Part shown: piece after piece, positions 11,133-23,869 of the stretch
Position numbering within the stretch: the stretch's first letter is position 1
How the letters are laid out: each line of letters begins with the position of its first letter
Assembly (NCBI GenBank): GCA_963556255.1
Contig: OY744604.1
Coordinates: 78,052,236-78,116,235 of the forward strand
From: Allolobophora icterica
Taxonomy: Eukaryota; Annelida; Clitellata; Crassiclitellata; Lumbricidae
DNA length: 64,000 nt
Direction: 5' to 3'
The notes under the pieces: model-generated
Told to the model about the DNA's origin: nothing
Database searches by the model: none
Seen by the model: the letters and a program-made list of their open reading frames with translations, nothing else
Translations under genes and position numbers: made by a program

Positions 11133-11850
11133 CTATTATGGAATGGAACATCCGTTCAATTTTCTTCTATGTAATAATTAAGCTATAAAGACTAAATGAG
11201 TTCTCTGTTCGATCATTTAATTCAGATTCCTCAATTCATATTTCTTACGTGTAAGTGCAAACCAATGATGATAGAGTGATGCTAGTGGCATTTATGTGAA
11301 TAATAACTGAATGTGTAGCCTAAGCGTCTAGAATTGGAGCTGCCAGGGATGTAAGGAGAAAAGGATGTATCAGAATAGGATTTGTGGAAGAAGGAGTGTC
11401 TTGGTAGGGCCTACTTGCAAAGAGCAGTGCACTCTAGCGAAAGTGTATGCGGCTGTTGGGTAACGGTTCAACACTTAAAAATTGAAAAGAACAAATTATG
11501 TAATGCAGTCTGTGTGCTGTTGTAGTTAAGCATTCTAATATTGCTAAGTCCACAAATGTGCTCCAGATTATATGAGTGTACTCTTTGTTCCTGTCTCATT
11601 CATACCAGTTGACTCGACGTGAAGTTCGTTGTGCAACACATGCATTAGACACACATGCTTTGCGACTTGACACTGTTCACCATTTCGACACGGACCAGGA
11701 CCACCAAACGGTCAACCCTAAACTCGATCAAATTAGATTAGATGTGTTTGCATCTGGACCACAAATTTCCTGCTATTAAAAAGCTATACACTTCAATATG
11801 TTGTTCTTACACTGATTGGCAAATATTGGATTTGTCGCATAGTAGCAACA
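11133..11850. repeat. Downstream flank of gene A, shared with genes C and D
   Basis: 3' UTR-like sequence followed by a segment homologous to those after C (29378-31130) and D (46808-48010), for example around 11330-11460 and 11570-11840. Short open frames here are not preserved between the copies. It marks the duplicated gene block. Confidence 0.7.
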
Positions 11851-12655
11851 TTGGAGGAAGGAGGATAACAAATCTACGATATGCGGACGACATAGTGATA
11901 ATGGCAAGCACGGAAACGGAACTGCAGGAACTGGTGTCTCGATTGGACAGAGAAGGACGAAAGAATGGTCTGGAGATCAATATGAGCAAAACAAAGTGTA
12001 TGGCGCTGACAGGGAAGCAGTGCAACATCAAAGTACAAGACAGCAAGATAGAACAAGTGGGAGCTTTCGTGTACTTAGGCTCACTCATAACAGAAGACGC
12101 GGAGTGTAGCAGGGAGATAAGTATAAGAACTGCAAGAGGACTTGGAATAGGAGCAGATCTGAATAAATTGTGGAAAAACCACAGCATAAAAATTCCCACA
12201 AAGTTAAAGTTAATGAGGACACTTATATGGCCAGTGATGATGTATGGCTGTGAGAGTTGGACAATCAAAAAGAGGGAGAAGGATAGAATAAAGGCATTTG
12301 AAATGAAATGCATACGAAAAATCCTTGGAATATCATGGACAGAGAAGAAAACAAATGAATGGGTACTGGAGACGGCAGGGGTGGAAAGGAACCTATTGGA
12401 ATCAATCAAAAGAAGAAAGATGTCATATTTTGGGCACATAATGAGGAAACAGGGAGATTGTCTAGAGAAAGAAATTATGCAGGGAACGGTACCGGGAACA
12501 AGAACAAGAGGAAGACCAAGGAAGAGGTGGATGGACAATTTTGGCGAATGGTTGGGATTATCAACAGAGAGGTTGCTGCGAGTAGCCGAGGACAGGAAAG
12601 GATGGAGGAAAATCGTCTACAATGCGACCAACCCTCGTATCGAGGACGGTTAAAG

Positions 12656-12729
<74 letters not shown>
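11851..12729 (+). pseudogene. 5'-truncated LINE, C-terminal half of reverse transcriptase, 7-bp TSD
   Basis: The frame to 12653 begins within RT: LRYADDIVIMAS carries the catalytic YADD. A thumb/C-terminal region follows, with YLGSLITEDAECSREI, YGCESWTIKKR, YFGHIMR and RGRPRKRWMDN. It ends in a (GA)n tract (about 12657-12728). AGCAACA flanks both sides (11844-11850, 12730-12736), and the block after gene C shows the empty site near 31120. The endonuclease and the first part of RT are missing, so it cannot move by itself. It is RTE/endonuclease-RT type by overall resemblance; the clade is not certain. Confidence 0.85.
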
Positions 12730-12732
<3 letters not shown>

Positions 12733-12736
12733 AACA

Positions 12737-13794
12737 ATTAGCAAGGTCAACAATTGACGTGACGAGCAACCCTTTTTTAAAACTTAGACCTGATAACAGA
12801 AATACACATTAACCCTATGTCTGTATCCCTTATTTCACTGCTTTGGGTCACTCATTTATAGCCTGAAAAGAATATCGCAATGAAAAAAGAATTATCTAGA
12901 GATAAAATTGCTATTTTGACGGGATTCATTGTTAATTAAGACAAATATCGTGTATACTATGGCTCTAAAGTTTCCGCTCAGCAATTTAATGTACAGAATC
13001 GTATTGCTCAACGCGGCCTTTGTGACCTATGATATAACTAAGTTTTAATATGTAGAAAATGATGCACTTAAATTTAAAATATTACAAAATTTAAATAAAA
13101 AATTTATTAAGCATTCTTAGTGGGAAGACGTGATCAACAAATTTCTACAAAATTCTAAATTGCCTAATTAATTGCACATAATATAGCGAACTTATCAGTT
13201 AATTTTGTTAGGTTCTTATTTCAAATATATTAATTAGTCCATCATTTTAGTAACATCTCTTATCAGGCAAGAAATAAATAGCACAGAAAAACCATTCTCA
13301 GTAATTGTGTCATATTACCTTCGGAGAACAAAGTAATTTCTTAAAGTCCTACATTGATGTAGACGACCTTTGCAAATGGTGTCAATCGCAATCCCTGAAA
13401 ACCATAAATTAATGCAAGATCGATTACGATGGATTTGATATCACAGCGAAACAAAAGGTCGGGACAGAATGCCTGCATGCTTCTGGTAATTGACAGGGCC
13501 AGTCCATTTCCGGATGATCCGGAGGTTATGGTTGTAGCCATCACAGACCTTCAACATATGAGATGGCTCAACGTTGAGAGACGATCATTGGGACGTAAGA
13601 CTTATACGCTACTTTGGTATGACGCCCACGGAAGGTAGCGTCAGACAAATAGGCAGTTCTTGCTCTTAGCAGAGAGGCGCCGAGTACACTGATTATCATG
13701 TCCTCATCAGCGACTGTTAGTTGTTCTGTATTTTTAGACATCGATTTAGCTCATTGGCTGGTATAGCGGCCTATGCTCCAACCAATAAACCCGA
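12737..13794. other. AT-rich flank with no convincing gene
   Basis: 12760-13310 continues the block homologous to 31140-32300 and 48230-48540. An open frame at 13429-13638 (69 codons, starting MDLISQRNKRSG) matches no family I recognise. Confidence 0.5.
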
Positions 13795-15440
13795 TTTAAG
13801 GGGTTTGCTTAAAGAGAGTATTCATTCTCAATTTCAGTTTTTAAGAACTGAGAATTTTAAAACGATAGCCTGTCAGCGTAATAGAAGTTATGCCTACTAT
13901 AATATGTGGCATTTTATAGCGTTTTTATGGGTAGCCTATACTTGAAATGAACTTTAGAAAGTGTCTTGTGACAGATATACATGTATATGGATATCGAGTG
14001 TAGCTAGTTGTTGGGGGTTAATATACGTAGTAGGAAGTATGTAGCGCATCCTGCATGCAAGGTAGTTGACGCTCGTGCCAGGCAGTAGATCGGCTCGAGT
14101 CGTAAAGTAGCAGAAGAGAACGTCATCACTTGTATTAACCCGTTTGTTAGCCGCAGTGCGTTTGCAGGTGGAGCATTAAAGTCCATACTTACTTACTTAC
14201 TTACTAATGCTATCGTGGTCTGGGACTTATACATCGATTTGTAAGTCAGTGTGGTCATGAGTGCATGCTCCATCAATTTCCCGTATCAGTTAGTGCATGC
14301 CTTCGAATGACTCTCTGGCACCACGGAGCTCAACCACTACAGACACATAATATTTATACATACACACTGATGCATATATTTACAGGCATATTTACGTACC
14401 TACGTACTTACATACATACATAGTAGATACGTAGATACAAACATGCACACATATATAGTTTGGACACGTACATGCATGCATAGACATACATACCCATAAG
14501 CACATACATACATACATACATACATACATAGATACACGCATACACATATGCATACATAATACGCCTTTTGCGCGGTGAACGGACATATGCCCCTGGACAT
14601 ATTCCCCCGGACATATCCCGCCGGACAGTTACCCCCCGGACAGTTTCCCCCTCTACTAGGACATTTCCCCTCAATGCAACATACAAAAAGCTCTGTTTGA
14701 ATTATCAAAACATACATACATACATACATACATACATACATACATGCATACATACATTACATATAAACATACATGCATACATACATACAGTCATACATGC
14801 ATGTACACATACATGCACAGTTGCACACAGTGCTTTTTTCTAGAAAAAAGATTCCGGAACGGAACAATAGGTTCCGGAACGGAACATTTATGGGCGGGCT
14901 AAAATCTCGAGAAGAACGGGATCAACGGTTCGGAGGGGTCTCAATAAATACTGAAAACAAGGCTGATTTAAGGTTTGCTGCAACAGTACATTCATTCTCA
15001 CAATTTCTATTTTTAAACGATGATTATTTTAAAACCATAAGCTTGTCAGTGTAATAGTAATAATGCCTACGAAAATATAATGACACCTTATAGCGCTTTG
15101 TGAGGTACTTAATTGCACTGAGCCATATTAAGCGTCTTGATGCGCAATTGCACATATATGTATTCATATGCAGAATTGCACATATACATAATATCCAGCG
15201 TAGTTAGTTGATGGGAGGGTTGACGTAGGTAGTTGAAAGTATGTTGCGCACCCTAGTTGACGCTTGTGCCATGTAATAGATCGGTTCGAGTCGTACTGTA
15301 GCAGAAGAGAACGTTTTCGGCGTGTCCCTATGAGCGTGTCCCTCGGAGCACATCTCGTGATTGAAGACAAGCTCGGCCCCATGTGTGTGGCCGGTATCGC
15401 GTGACAGACTAGCTATCCGTCTCTCATTTTGGAAGGTCAT
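13795..15440. repeat. Internal duplication of about 0.5 kb plus TACA microsatellites
   Basis: The stretch 13795-14130 recurs, diverged, at 14960-15310 and again after gene B at 21040-21230 (landmark GTAGCTAGTTGATGGG with variants). Between the copies lie (TACA)n tracts at 14340-14550 and 14710-14800, a GGACATATCCCCC array at 14580-14675, and an unpaired hAT-like end (CAGTGCTTTTTTC) near 14829. No gene is seen. Confidence 0.6.
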
Positions 15441-16232
15441 TTTTTTCTCAGAAATCTAGCATGTTGGATGATTACTGCTGCCGAATCTGCGCGACGGAAT
15501 TAGGCCTACTTTTCGTTTTGGTTGCGCGTTTCCGTAACCTTTCCGTGACTGGAATGGCTCGACGTGGTTTTAACAGGTCGAAAACGTTCGCGTTTAAATA
15601 TAGTTCGAGGAGGAAACGTTTCAGGTGACGGTCAAGCCTCTGACAAAATGACATCAAAATGACATGCTTACGCAGTTTTTTGGGGCGACTTTGACTCTTA
15701 GAAGCAAGGGCTGAGCGAGTCTGTACAGCGGCCCCAGTTGTCAATCACAGAATGCCTTCACTATCAACCTTACGACGTTCGACCGACACCTGTTCTGCAT
15801 GTGGGATTAACCGGCGATTATCGTTCCTCGTTTTCTATTCTACGTGTTGAGAAACTCTGAACTTGCCTCCATCTGACAACTCTGTTTGGTTAGGTCAGCG
15901 TGCGTCTGCGGACCTCACACATCTAAAGTTTCTAGTTATCTAAGATATATATTGCTAACCGGAAAACGATTGGCTTACTTGTAAACGCGGTTTTAACAGA
16001 TCGGAAACGCTCGCGTACAGTAGTCTTTTTGGGATCAGAGCGAGTTACTTTGAACAAAAACAATCACTCAACCAAATAGTTGTGACTGATGTATTGCGTT
16101 TTGATAGGTTCTAGCGTCGACCAATTTTAATTAATGTATTATTATTATTTAATATGTAACAAGACATCAATCTTCAAAGACAGGGACGCAGCCTATAAAA
16201 CTAAGCAGATTTGAAAAGGCACGTCTCAAATC
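15441..16232. repeat. Upstream block of gene B (conserved in C, D and E)
   Basis: Shares with 23890-24620, 36930-37680 and 52800-53580 the landmarks TTGCACGTTTTCGTAAC, TTTCCGTGACTG and ACATGCTTACGCAGTTTTCTTT with variants. A minus-strand open frame in this stretch is only partly kept in the copies, so I do not call it a gene. Confidence 0.7.
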
Positions 16233-17873
16233 CATAGGCGTAGGAGGCAGAGGGTCAGAGGGGGCAAGCGCCCCCGAAAGTTCGGGCGTTCCTTTTTCTG
16301 GCAAGTAGGCGCCGTGAAAAATGATGAAAAACCTAGGTCCAATTTGCCCGAATGGGGAGAGTATTAGACTATTAGTAGCTACTAGCGTGCAAACCAATTA
16401 CACCGTTATGCATTGATGTACTAAATAATTAGTTACTTACTTACCTAGTTATAACATCCAACATGTAGAATAAGTGATACCAGCTTCGGAAAGGAAATAA
16501 ATTCAAGTTCCTATGCGCTCCACTTTTCGGCGTGCAGTTGCGGAGGTCAGTGTTGTGTTCAGAAATTTCTCTCATGTTTGATATTTACGTAGTTGTGAAT
16601 TTGTGACTCAAAGCTTAGTGTTAATTGTTAGCATAAGTTATCAAGTTAGAAATATAACTGTTATGTGCAGTGAATGTGGTAAGGAGTTAGATTCAGACTA
16701 CGCAGAGCAGCATGGTAAAAATTATGAAGATAAGCATATGTTAATAGCTTGTGTGAAAAGTCCCAAAAGCAGTTGACTTTTTCATGCAACCGAAGCAAAC
16801 CGCAGTCTCTGATAGAGCTATTCTCAGTCTGCTGTCTGCATCGGACACATCTGATGTATCGGCAGACAACAGTTGTGTTAAACGATCTGTTGAAAGTTCA
16901 AGTTCTGATGAAGAGGATGCCGATCAACCTGACTCTGAGAATGAGAACTTCAACACTCCCTCTAGCCATGATGCAATGAAGGATGGCCAGCCTTGCCAAA
17001 ATCAACCAATACTGAAAGAGCCTATAGTCCGAATAGAATTGGACGTGAAGGAACTCGAAGAAATTTTTAATCCTGAATGGTTCACAAGCAGGCCCGCCAA
17101 CACAAGGGGCCAGAAGACTGGCGACTTTTTGTGTCGGATCCGCAATTAACTCATGAAAAATATTATAATCAGGTTATGCAAAGTTCATGATTTATGCCTT
17201 TTAAATGTAATATTACTGACACTGAACTACAATCAGTTTAAACTTCAAGCATCTGAATATTACCTTACTTATCTTTTTGCTATATTCAATTTTTCTGAAC
17301 TTTTCTCATGAAGCCTAGGGATAGTATAGAGGCCCGTGACTGTTCTTCCCAGCGGCCAAGAATTTCTGTCTGCGTGCCTGTTCAAGAGTCATCCTTGGCT
17401 AAGCTATGACACTGGTGAATGTTGCTGCAGTTCATTGCTTTCCATTAAGGGTAGGCCTATTCATGAGCACTGATCGATTCAAATTAGAGAACTGGAAGAA
17501 ACCAGAACGTCTCATGAAACACTCTAGAAGCAGTCACCATCAGCTGGCAATGACAAAATGGCTGGGTTACCGTGCGAACAACATTGTGCAGCTGAACGAT
17601 GAACTTAGCGGCATGTGAAGCAAAATCGCGAAAACCTGCAAGTGATTATTAAGTGGGGCAAGATATACTCAATAATCTTGCGATTATCAACTGCAGATGA
17701 ACGTAATTGTTCAGATTTTTGGTATAGATGAAAGAACAGAAATACCCTGCTGTTTTAGAGAGACTAGAGAGATTCAGTGACTATAAATGCACTACGCCAA
17801 TTATTCGGGATTTATTTTTTTCGGGCAGAAATAAATTCTTCCCCCCGCCACTGAAATTTCCCCTACGCCTATG
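16233..17873 (+). mobile_element. hAT element with decayed transposase
   Basis: Ends are CATAGGCGTAGGAGG and the inverse of CATAGGCGTAGGGG. The flanks CTCAAATC and CTCAAGGT are a decayed 8-bp duplication, and the upstream blocks of C, D and E show the unbroken site. Inside, 16784-17149 is an acidic frame ending WFTSRPANTRGQK. A later frame, 17406-17618, has RFKLENWKKPERLMKHSRSS followed by H, which looks like the end of a TTF/ZMYM-type zinc finger of hAT proteins. No intact catalytic domain is seen. Confidence 0.7.
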
Positions 17874-17989
17874 CTCAAGGTGGTAATGAAGCAATTGCGC
17901 AGAACGCGCAGATACCCAAGTGTTTAATTTGCATTTACTGGCTCAGCAGTTCTTAAAACCGATACGCTATTTCTAATTCATTTGAACTC

Positions 17990-18235
17990 AAGCACAGCTG
18001 GGGTTCGACTTGAAAAACATCAAGATTAATCGCTTATTGCGAATCATATACTTGCGCACAGCTAGGAAACGAACTGCAAAAGAATCAAGATTAATGACTG
18101 AATGCAAATCAAATTTTAATACCTACTGATAATATATTCTAACTGAATTTGCTTATAAATATTCAGTTTACACACGTCGTCGTGCAGACTTCTCAACCTG
18201 TGACTTAAGTGTCGTTGCTCTTCTCCTAAAGTAAC
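17990..18235 (+). promoter_or_regulatory. Promoter of Ly6 gene B
   Basis: TATA-like TTATAAAT at 18153-18160 lies 83 bp before the ATG. A block almost invariant between genes follows (CAGTTTACACACGTCGTCGT) and probably contains the start site. Upstream are two copies of a module of about 60 bp around ATCAAGATTAAT...GCAAATC. The proximal copy has a perfect octamer ATGCAAAT (18102-18109), a POU-factor consensus. Confidence 0.7.
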
Positions 18236-20876
18236 ATGACGCAGTTGCTTGGAACGATTTGCTTGGCGATATGCATATCTAGCATAATATCAGGTTTGAC
18301 TTCAGTAGTCTTTAAACTTAAACGTTATTAAATAATAAGAATCTAAAATACGACATGCTAGTTGAATTCCTACTTCATTCTTAAAATGACTTGGAATGCA
18401 GTTCTTAATTAGCTTAATGACAGAATCACGGTAAATTTCGAGCAATTAGACATGTTTTTGCAAGTATAGCCTATTTTAAATCTGCGTCTCCTAAATTGAA
18501 TTTCTGATGTATGACGTGCGTATACTATCTTACTTTAGGTCCTATATAAGTAAATGTTAATGTTAGTACCCACTCAGAATATTACTCTTGGATTTCTTGC
18601 GATGAATTTTATTATGAGACATTTAATGATAAACAGGATGCTTTTCAACCACTTCAATATTTAGTATAAAACCATAACTCTTCCGTCCACCTACTAACGA
18701 ATTCCTCCTCACTCACTTTAACGTTTGGTTCCGTAATCTTTTCATCATCAGTGAATGCCAATGTCGTTTTCAAGTCACATCTGCGACCTTCCGTGTAACT
18801 TTTCATTCATATTCACGACCTTCACCCTATCCGCTAACATCGATTTCAAAACTGCCTCTGCCATGGCTGAATGTTGCTATTCGTTCTTTATCAAATTCGA
18901 ATCCAAGTAGCAACTCGACATATCTTTGTTTTGTTCACATGATTGGGAATCGTAATATCGACTCTCCTGTTATGACGTCCTACGATTCAACGAAATGCCG
19001 GTACGTGACGTTTTGGCGCACCCGTTTGGCGCGACCGGTTTGCCGCGACCGTTTTGGCGCCGGCCGTTTTGGCGCTGATAAACAGAAATAAATCTAGTAG
19101 GCAAGAAATATTTAGTCATTTTAACTGCATGTGTAAAAAACGTATCAACCCAGCATATCAAAGCTTACAAGAAATGTTCAAAGCTGATCCTGTTCAAAAC
19201 CACTAATGCACTACCCCGTTAGGTAAGTTGTACAGTCCGCTTTCTTGTTTAGGGCGAAACCACTACAAAGTCAACACACAAAAGGGAATCAGTTGATGAT
19301 AAATGTTCTAAGGATAGAATTGGTGCCAGAAATTAATACCTAAACTAGCTATTGATGCAGACAATACAGGTAGTCTCGGACAAGCAAGTTTGAAATGCCT
19401 GTTTACAGAAAATCCCGTATGTCAGCATATATTCCACCAGTGCCGGCCTTATGGTATTTCAGGGACTATGTAGCCTAGAGTATAATGCACGGGCCCCCAT
19501 GACACAAGACAAATTGCTAACAATTTCATTTTAGTAAATTGTTAACAAGTAGAACAAGTAAAATGTAACAATTTTCAATACCGGAGTACTTACTGTAATC
19601 GCCAGCACATTGTTTTTATTTTTAAAATCATGGCAGAAGTCTTCGTTACGAGGATTCTCGGATAAGGAGGAAGTTAAAATGTTATAGCGCTAATATAATT
19701 TGAATCAAACTAAGCTTATGGTACCATTTGACAATAATTTTATTGACAAAAGAGAGGATTTACGAAACCATACTATTATTATCAGAGGCGGTCTTTGACA
19801 GTTTTGTGCTATAGGCCACTATAGGCACGCCGTAAGGACAAAAATGCCGCCCTTAACTCAGCACATATATTTCCATTTAATTTCTTATTAACTAATTAAA
19901 TTTTTGCCGGAATTTGCCGCCCCTTGAGAAATTCCGCCTATATCGCCTATACCTAAAGCAGGTAGCCTACTGATTATTATCACGGTCTCTAGTTCATGTT
20001 AATATTCTGTGACTTTTCGGGCCCCCGTAGTTGCGGGCCCTGTGTGACTGCACTGTTAACACTCAAAGACCGGCACGGATTCCACAATGTCTCAGTCGTG
20101 CTTCTGATTATCTTTAACAATGACAGAATTTGAGAAATACACTTTTCCTTTTGCAGTTCGTTTGAAGTCGTTGCTCTTGTTTCAGTTGAATCTCTTCAGT
20201 GCTACGATTGTGAAGATTGTACACCTACAACGGCACGTTTAATCGAATGTATGGCGACTAACATAGGTATTGAAGCCTACAGCTGCTACAAAACGATCGA
20301 ACACAGAATCACAGGTACATGCGACCTTATTTAGCCTTCAGACGAAAGAGTAAGTATACTGAATTCGGTTTTATATTGGATACAAAAGGACACTGTCGTC
20401 GAGGTAGATGCTTTCCACAGTTGAACAAAATTCGGCAGTGCGACCTTTGCCAATTTTAAAATTCAGGCCGGGCTTTGAGCCCAGATTTTAGAACCAACTC
20501 ACCAGAATAGGACTACTGGCGAACCGTAGCTCGCACCACGCATATCACGAAGTCTATTAAAACCCAGTTGAAATTCAACTTATCGACTCATACTTGTTTT
20601 CCTGTTACTCCAGCGATACACTTGCATTACATATCAGGGCGGCATTCTTTGTCGTTACGGATTTTAGTAAGAGCTATTTTTGCATTTGATGCAGACTTAC
20701 AGCCTAGTGCTCAAACGGTGTTTTGTTTTGCAGCTAATGAGGAGAAGCATACAACCAGGATAAGAGCATCTTGCACTTACCATCCACTCATGGATGCCTA
20801 TTGCCGAAACTATGTCGCTGACGGTTTTTGTACTACGTACTGTGATTCTGATGGCTGCAATAAACCATTCGAATAG
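18236..20876 (+). CDS. Ly6/uPAR-domain secreted protein B, complete
   Basis: Exons: 18236-18293, 20186-20314 and 20734-20876; total 330 bp, 109 residues plus stop. All junctions are GT-AG and both introns are phase 1. Exon 1 encodes a signal peptide (MTQLLGTICLAICISSIIS). The mature chain starts close to VESLQCYDC and has ten cysteines, five per exon, ending YCDSDGCNKPFE then TAG. This fits the canonical 1-5, 2-3, 4-6, 7-8, 9-10 three-finger disulfide pattern. There is no hydrophobic tail, so no GPI anchor is expected and the protein should be secreted. It could act as a receptor modulator, defence protein or toxin-like peptide; sequence alone does not decide. Of the three complete genes it has the fewest insertions. 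Confidence 0.9.
19005..19082. repeat. GTTTTGGCGC motif array in intron 1 of gene B
   Basis: Four to five units of (C/G)GTTTTGGCGCxACC type within 80 bp. This resembles one end of the motif-array elements at 1991 and 31373, but I found no partner end nearby. Confidence 0.5.
19783..19972. mobile_element. Short hAT-type MITE in intron 1 of gene B
   Basis: Starts CAGAGGCGG, ends CCTACTG, and is flanked by ATTATTAT on both sides (19775-19782, 19973-19980). Gene D has the empty site (ATATTACTATCACG). The duplication is low-complexity, which weakens it slightly. Confidence 0.65.
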
Positions 20877-21477
20877 CCGAATACAACAATTTGGAAACAA
20901 GTCCCAAGTGACTATTATAGATTTGATCATCTATTCAATTTTCTTCTATTTAATCATTCAGCCATGAAGGCTAAATGAGTTCTCTGTTCGATCGTTTAAT
21001 TCAGATTCCTAAATTCAAAGCTAAAAGGATCCATATTAAGTGTCCTGATATGCATATATGCAAATATAAATATATCCATCGTAGCTAGTTGATGGGGTTG
21101 ATGTAAGCAGCAGGAATCATGTAGCCCATCTTACGTATAAGGTTTTGACGCTCGTGCCATGTAGTAGGCCTATAGATCGGTTCGAGTCGTAATGTAGCAG
21201 AAGTGAACGTTATCGGCGCAGACCCAAAACGACCCGGCGGATCACCTCTCTTGACTGATGACCAGTTCGACCCCAGGTGGATGGTCGGAAGAAAGACTAA
21301 GACTAAAACGCTCTGCATTAGTCGATGAGTTAATTCACAAGTTAAAACGACGACCTCGCACCATTGCTTCTCCACCTCGTGACAACCCTCCCTTACCTAT
21401 TTGGTTCAGCTACTATCTATGCAAATAAGTTAGTCGGTTGCTTTACTCACTTACTCACTTGCGTAGTCTTTTCCACC

Positions 21478-21510
<33 letters not shown>

Positions 21511-21937
21511 TCTGTCTCTGTCTCTGTCTGTCTGTCTGTCTCTGTATGTCTGTCTCTGTCTGTCTGGCTGTCTCTCTCTCACTTTGAACGTATTCGTCTT
21601 TGTCCGTCTGTCTATCTATGATCACGTGGCATCTGGTCAGTTAGTTATTGGGCTCGTGCTTCAGACTTACTCGCGCTATCGTTTTCTGGAATGTATGGAT
21701 CGGTTTGTAAGACAGTGCGGTGATGAGTGCATGCCTCCATCAATTACCCGTATCAGTAAGTGCATGCCTTCGAATGACTCTCTGGCGCAACAGATCTCAA
21801 CCACTACAGACACACACACATAATATACACACACACACACGTACATGTACATAAAATATTTACATACATACTTACGTACTCACCCAATTACATACATAGT
21901 AGATGCATAGATACAAACATGAACTTGAATACATATA
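20877..21937. other. 3' flank of gene B with TCTG microsatellite
   Basis: 3' UTR-like sequence to about 21020, then the duplicated segment seen also at 13970 and 15180. A (TCTC/TGTC)n tract lies at about 21477-21580 and an (AC)n stretch near 21810-21840. No gene is seen. Confidence 0.6.
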
Positions 21938-23315
21938 GGGGAGACCGGGGCTATATGTTACAGAGGGTTATATGTTATAACGATAATATCTATGGTGTTT
22001 ACTAATTTGTAGTGAATATCTATGTTCTAGCGCATGCGCACAGTTAGCCTGCAGGTATAGTGGCGGAGCTGTTGATATATTTGACAGCGTGATCAATTTA
22101 GTGCAAATAAACGTTTTTTGAGCAGATATCTTTTTCAAAGGTAAGTGCGCACCTTTGTTATTTCTGCGGCCAGTTTTAGTACTTCGGTTGTCATATTCTG
22201 CGTGTTGGTGGCATGGTGATATGTGTTTATAAACAGAATATTACTAGCGATGTAGCTTGACCGTTGTATGTGTAAAAGCTTGTTGTTTACGAAGATGTGC
22301 CCAGGGGCTATATGTTACATTTGTAACACATAGCCCCGTATTATTAACTTGTGCTATTGACTTATTGGCCTATGTAGGCCAATAAGTCTTGATTGCTATA
22401 TAATTAAGAATAGGCATAGGCTACCGTGTAACTGCAACGGGCACTAGGTTAATGTTTGAATAACTCTTTTCAAATCCAAAATGAGGTCAGTGAAAAACGC
22501 ACTGGCCGAGGCACATCGAAACAAAAAGAAACGAGTCGACCCAGGTGCAAGGAAAAACTTAAGCAATAAACTAGCAAAGAATGGATCTACGAGTATGACC
22601 AACAACAAAGGAAAGAAATCTGCTCCGAATAAATCTGCTCCGAAGAAATCTGCTCCGAAGAAATCTGCTCCGAAGAAATCTGCTCCGAAGAAATCTGCTC
22701 CGAAAACCCGCAGAAAGAGTTCAGTTACGAAAAACAGCGACAATTATAATAAATCTAAGAAAACGGTTTGCCTAGTTTGCGGCGAATCGTTCGACGAGGA
22801 CTGGGTACAATGCCTAGGATGTGGTGATGGAAACGATTATTGTGTATGCCACAACTGTTATGACTCTGACTAGGCCTAAGCTTAAGTAGACCCATTTAAC
22901 TGATTTCTTAACTAGTAGTTTAGTTTAGTTTTCGTCGTTTTTATTTCATCAACTGTTGAAGAACTTCAGACTTTATAGGCCTAATCAGTTCTGAATAATC
23001 TTTTATATTGTTAGTGATGTTCCTGTTTAATAATCACTTTACATTTACTGTAAAGATGTCAATTCTACCTGTGTAACATTGCAACCCCGGGAATGTAACA
23101 TGTAACCCCTTTATCGGGGTTATTTGTTACATTCCAGTAGCTTGCCTAACACCAATATTGCACAAAATTCATTAACTATTAACAAAATCTACTGTGACCA
23201 ATTTCTGTGTAACATAATGAAGTGCTAAACACCCTTGGCCTTAGGAAAATTCAGGTGCTGAGGAAAAGCCAATTTACAAAAAAGTGAAATTGTAACATAT
23301 AGCCCCGGTCTCCCC
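21938..23315 (+). mobile_element. pogo/Tc1-like element with GGGGAGACCGGGGC termini, TA target
   Basis: The terminal inverted repeats GGGGAGACCGGGGCTATATG are perfect over 20 bp, and TA lies on both sides (21936-21937, 23316-23317). The mate end is at 23293-23315. Length is 1378 bp, too short for a full transposase, with one intact small gene inside. A reading with a 6-bp duplication ACATAT is also possible if the element begins at the A. Confidence 0.8.
22481..22873 (+). CDS. Lysine-rich protein with C-terminal Cys zinc finger, inside the pogo-like element
   Basis: 130 codons from ATG 22481 to TAG. The N-terminal part is strongly basic. Residues about 46-75 are KSAPK repeats made by a 15-bp tandem (AAATCTGCTCCGAAG, about six units). 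The C-terminus has CLVCGESFDEDWVQCLGCG and a closing CVCHNC. This resembles the PHD-like C-terminal finger of pogo/Jerky-type transposases, where a Cys/His shell follows a WVQC motif. The DDE domain is absent. It may be a leftover last exon of a transposase or a small DNA-binding protein made by the element. The frame is intact. Confidence 0.6.
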   Translation: MRSVKNALAEAHRNKKKRVDPGARKNLSNKLAKNGSTSMTNNKGKKSAPNKSAPKKSAPKKSAPKKSAPKKSAPKTRRKSSVTKNSDNYNKSKKTVCLVCGESFDEDWVQCLGCGDGNDYCVCHNCYDSD

Positions 23316-23334
23316 TACATATATACATAGGTCA

Positions 23335-23727
23335 TGCAGTTTTCAATAAAATGCTTTAGCACAATGATTTAGAATACTCTCCCACAGGACCTGATTCAAG
23401 CTCCTGTCCTTGGTTTATTTAAAGTACAAAACGAAACGCTACATATTGTCCTCGCAGATTTAATTGTTTTTATGGTTTGTTACTTTCTTACCTTGCACGA
23501 CACTGTTTACATTCTTCGCATATGATTTGAAATGTTGTGTGAAATGATCATGAAGTTGTGTGTTGAACTGGTCGCCTGTAAACTGTTTATGTGAGAGGGT
23601 AATCCAAGTAGGCTGTCACGGGACTTTTTACCATTTTGGATTAACCTTTTGACGACAGCACTTGAAATCCTATAGGCGAAACTGTCATAATTTGATTTGT
23701 CTGTTGTGTGGTGCTTCAATAAACAAT

Positions 23728-23761
<34 letters not shown>

Positions 23762-23762
23762 G

Positions 23763-23793
<31 letters not shown>

Positions 23794-23800
23794 TATACCT
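23335..23800 (+). pseudogene. CR1/L2-like LINE 3' fragment with (CAAT)n tail
   Basis: Near 23380-23450 a frame reads TLPQDLIQAPVLGLFK, the usual end of a CR1/L2-type protein. About 280 bp of untranslated sequence and a tail of CAAT units (23728-23795) follow. It is 5'-truncated and dead. Confidence 0.6.
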
Positions 23801-23869
23801 GCCAATAAACACATATATACAAACGCATTCGCAAACATAATACGCCTTTTGCACAGCCATGTTTGCTGT

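Noticed and set aside
12661..12728. CRISPR-like or structured repeat
   Set aside because: Simple (GA)n at the 3' end of a LINE. No spacer-repeat alternation exists anywhere in the window.
15472..15744. Minus-strand frame in the upstream block, partly similar to 23915-24124
   Set aside because: The similarity is that of the duplicated DNA. The frame is broken or shifted in the D and E blocks, so it is not under coding constraint.
18236..20876. Assigning the Ly6 genes as venom toxins
   Set aside because: The fold and divergence pattern allow it, but secreted Ly6 proteins have many roles. Nothing in the window shows a venom context, so the call is limited to secreted Ly6/uPAR-domain proteins.
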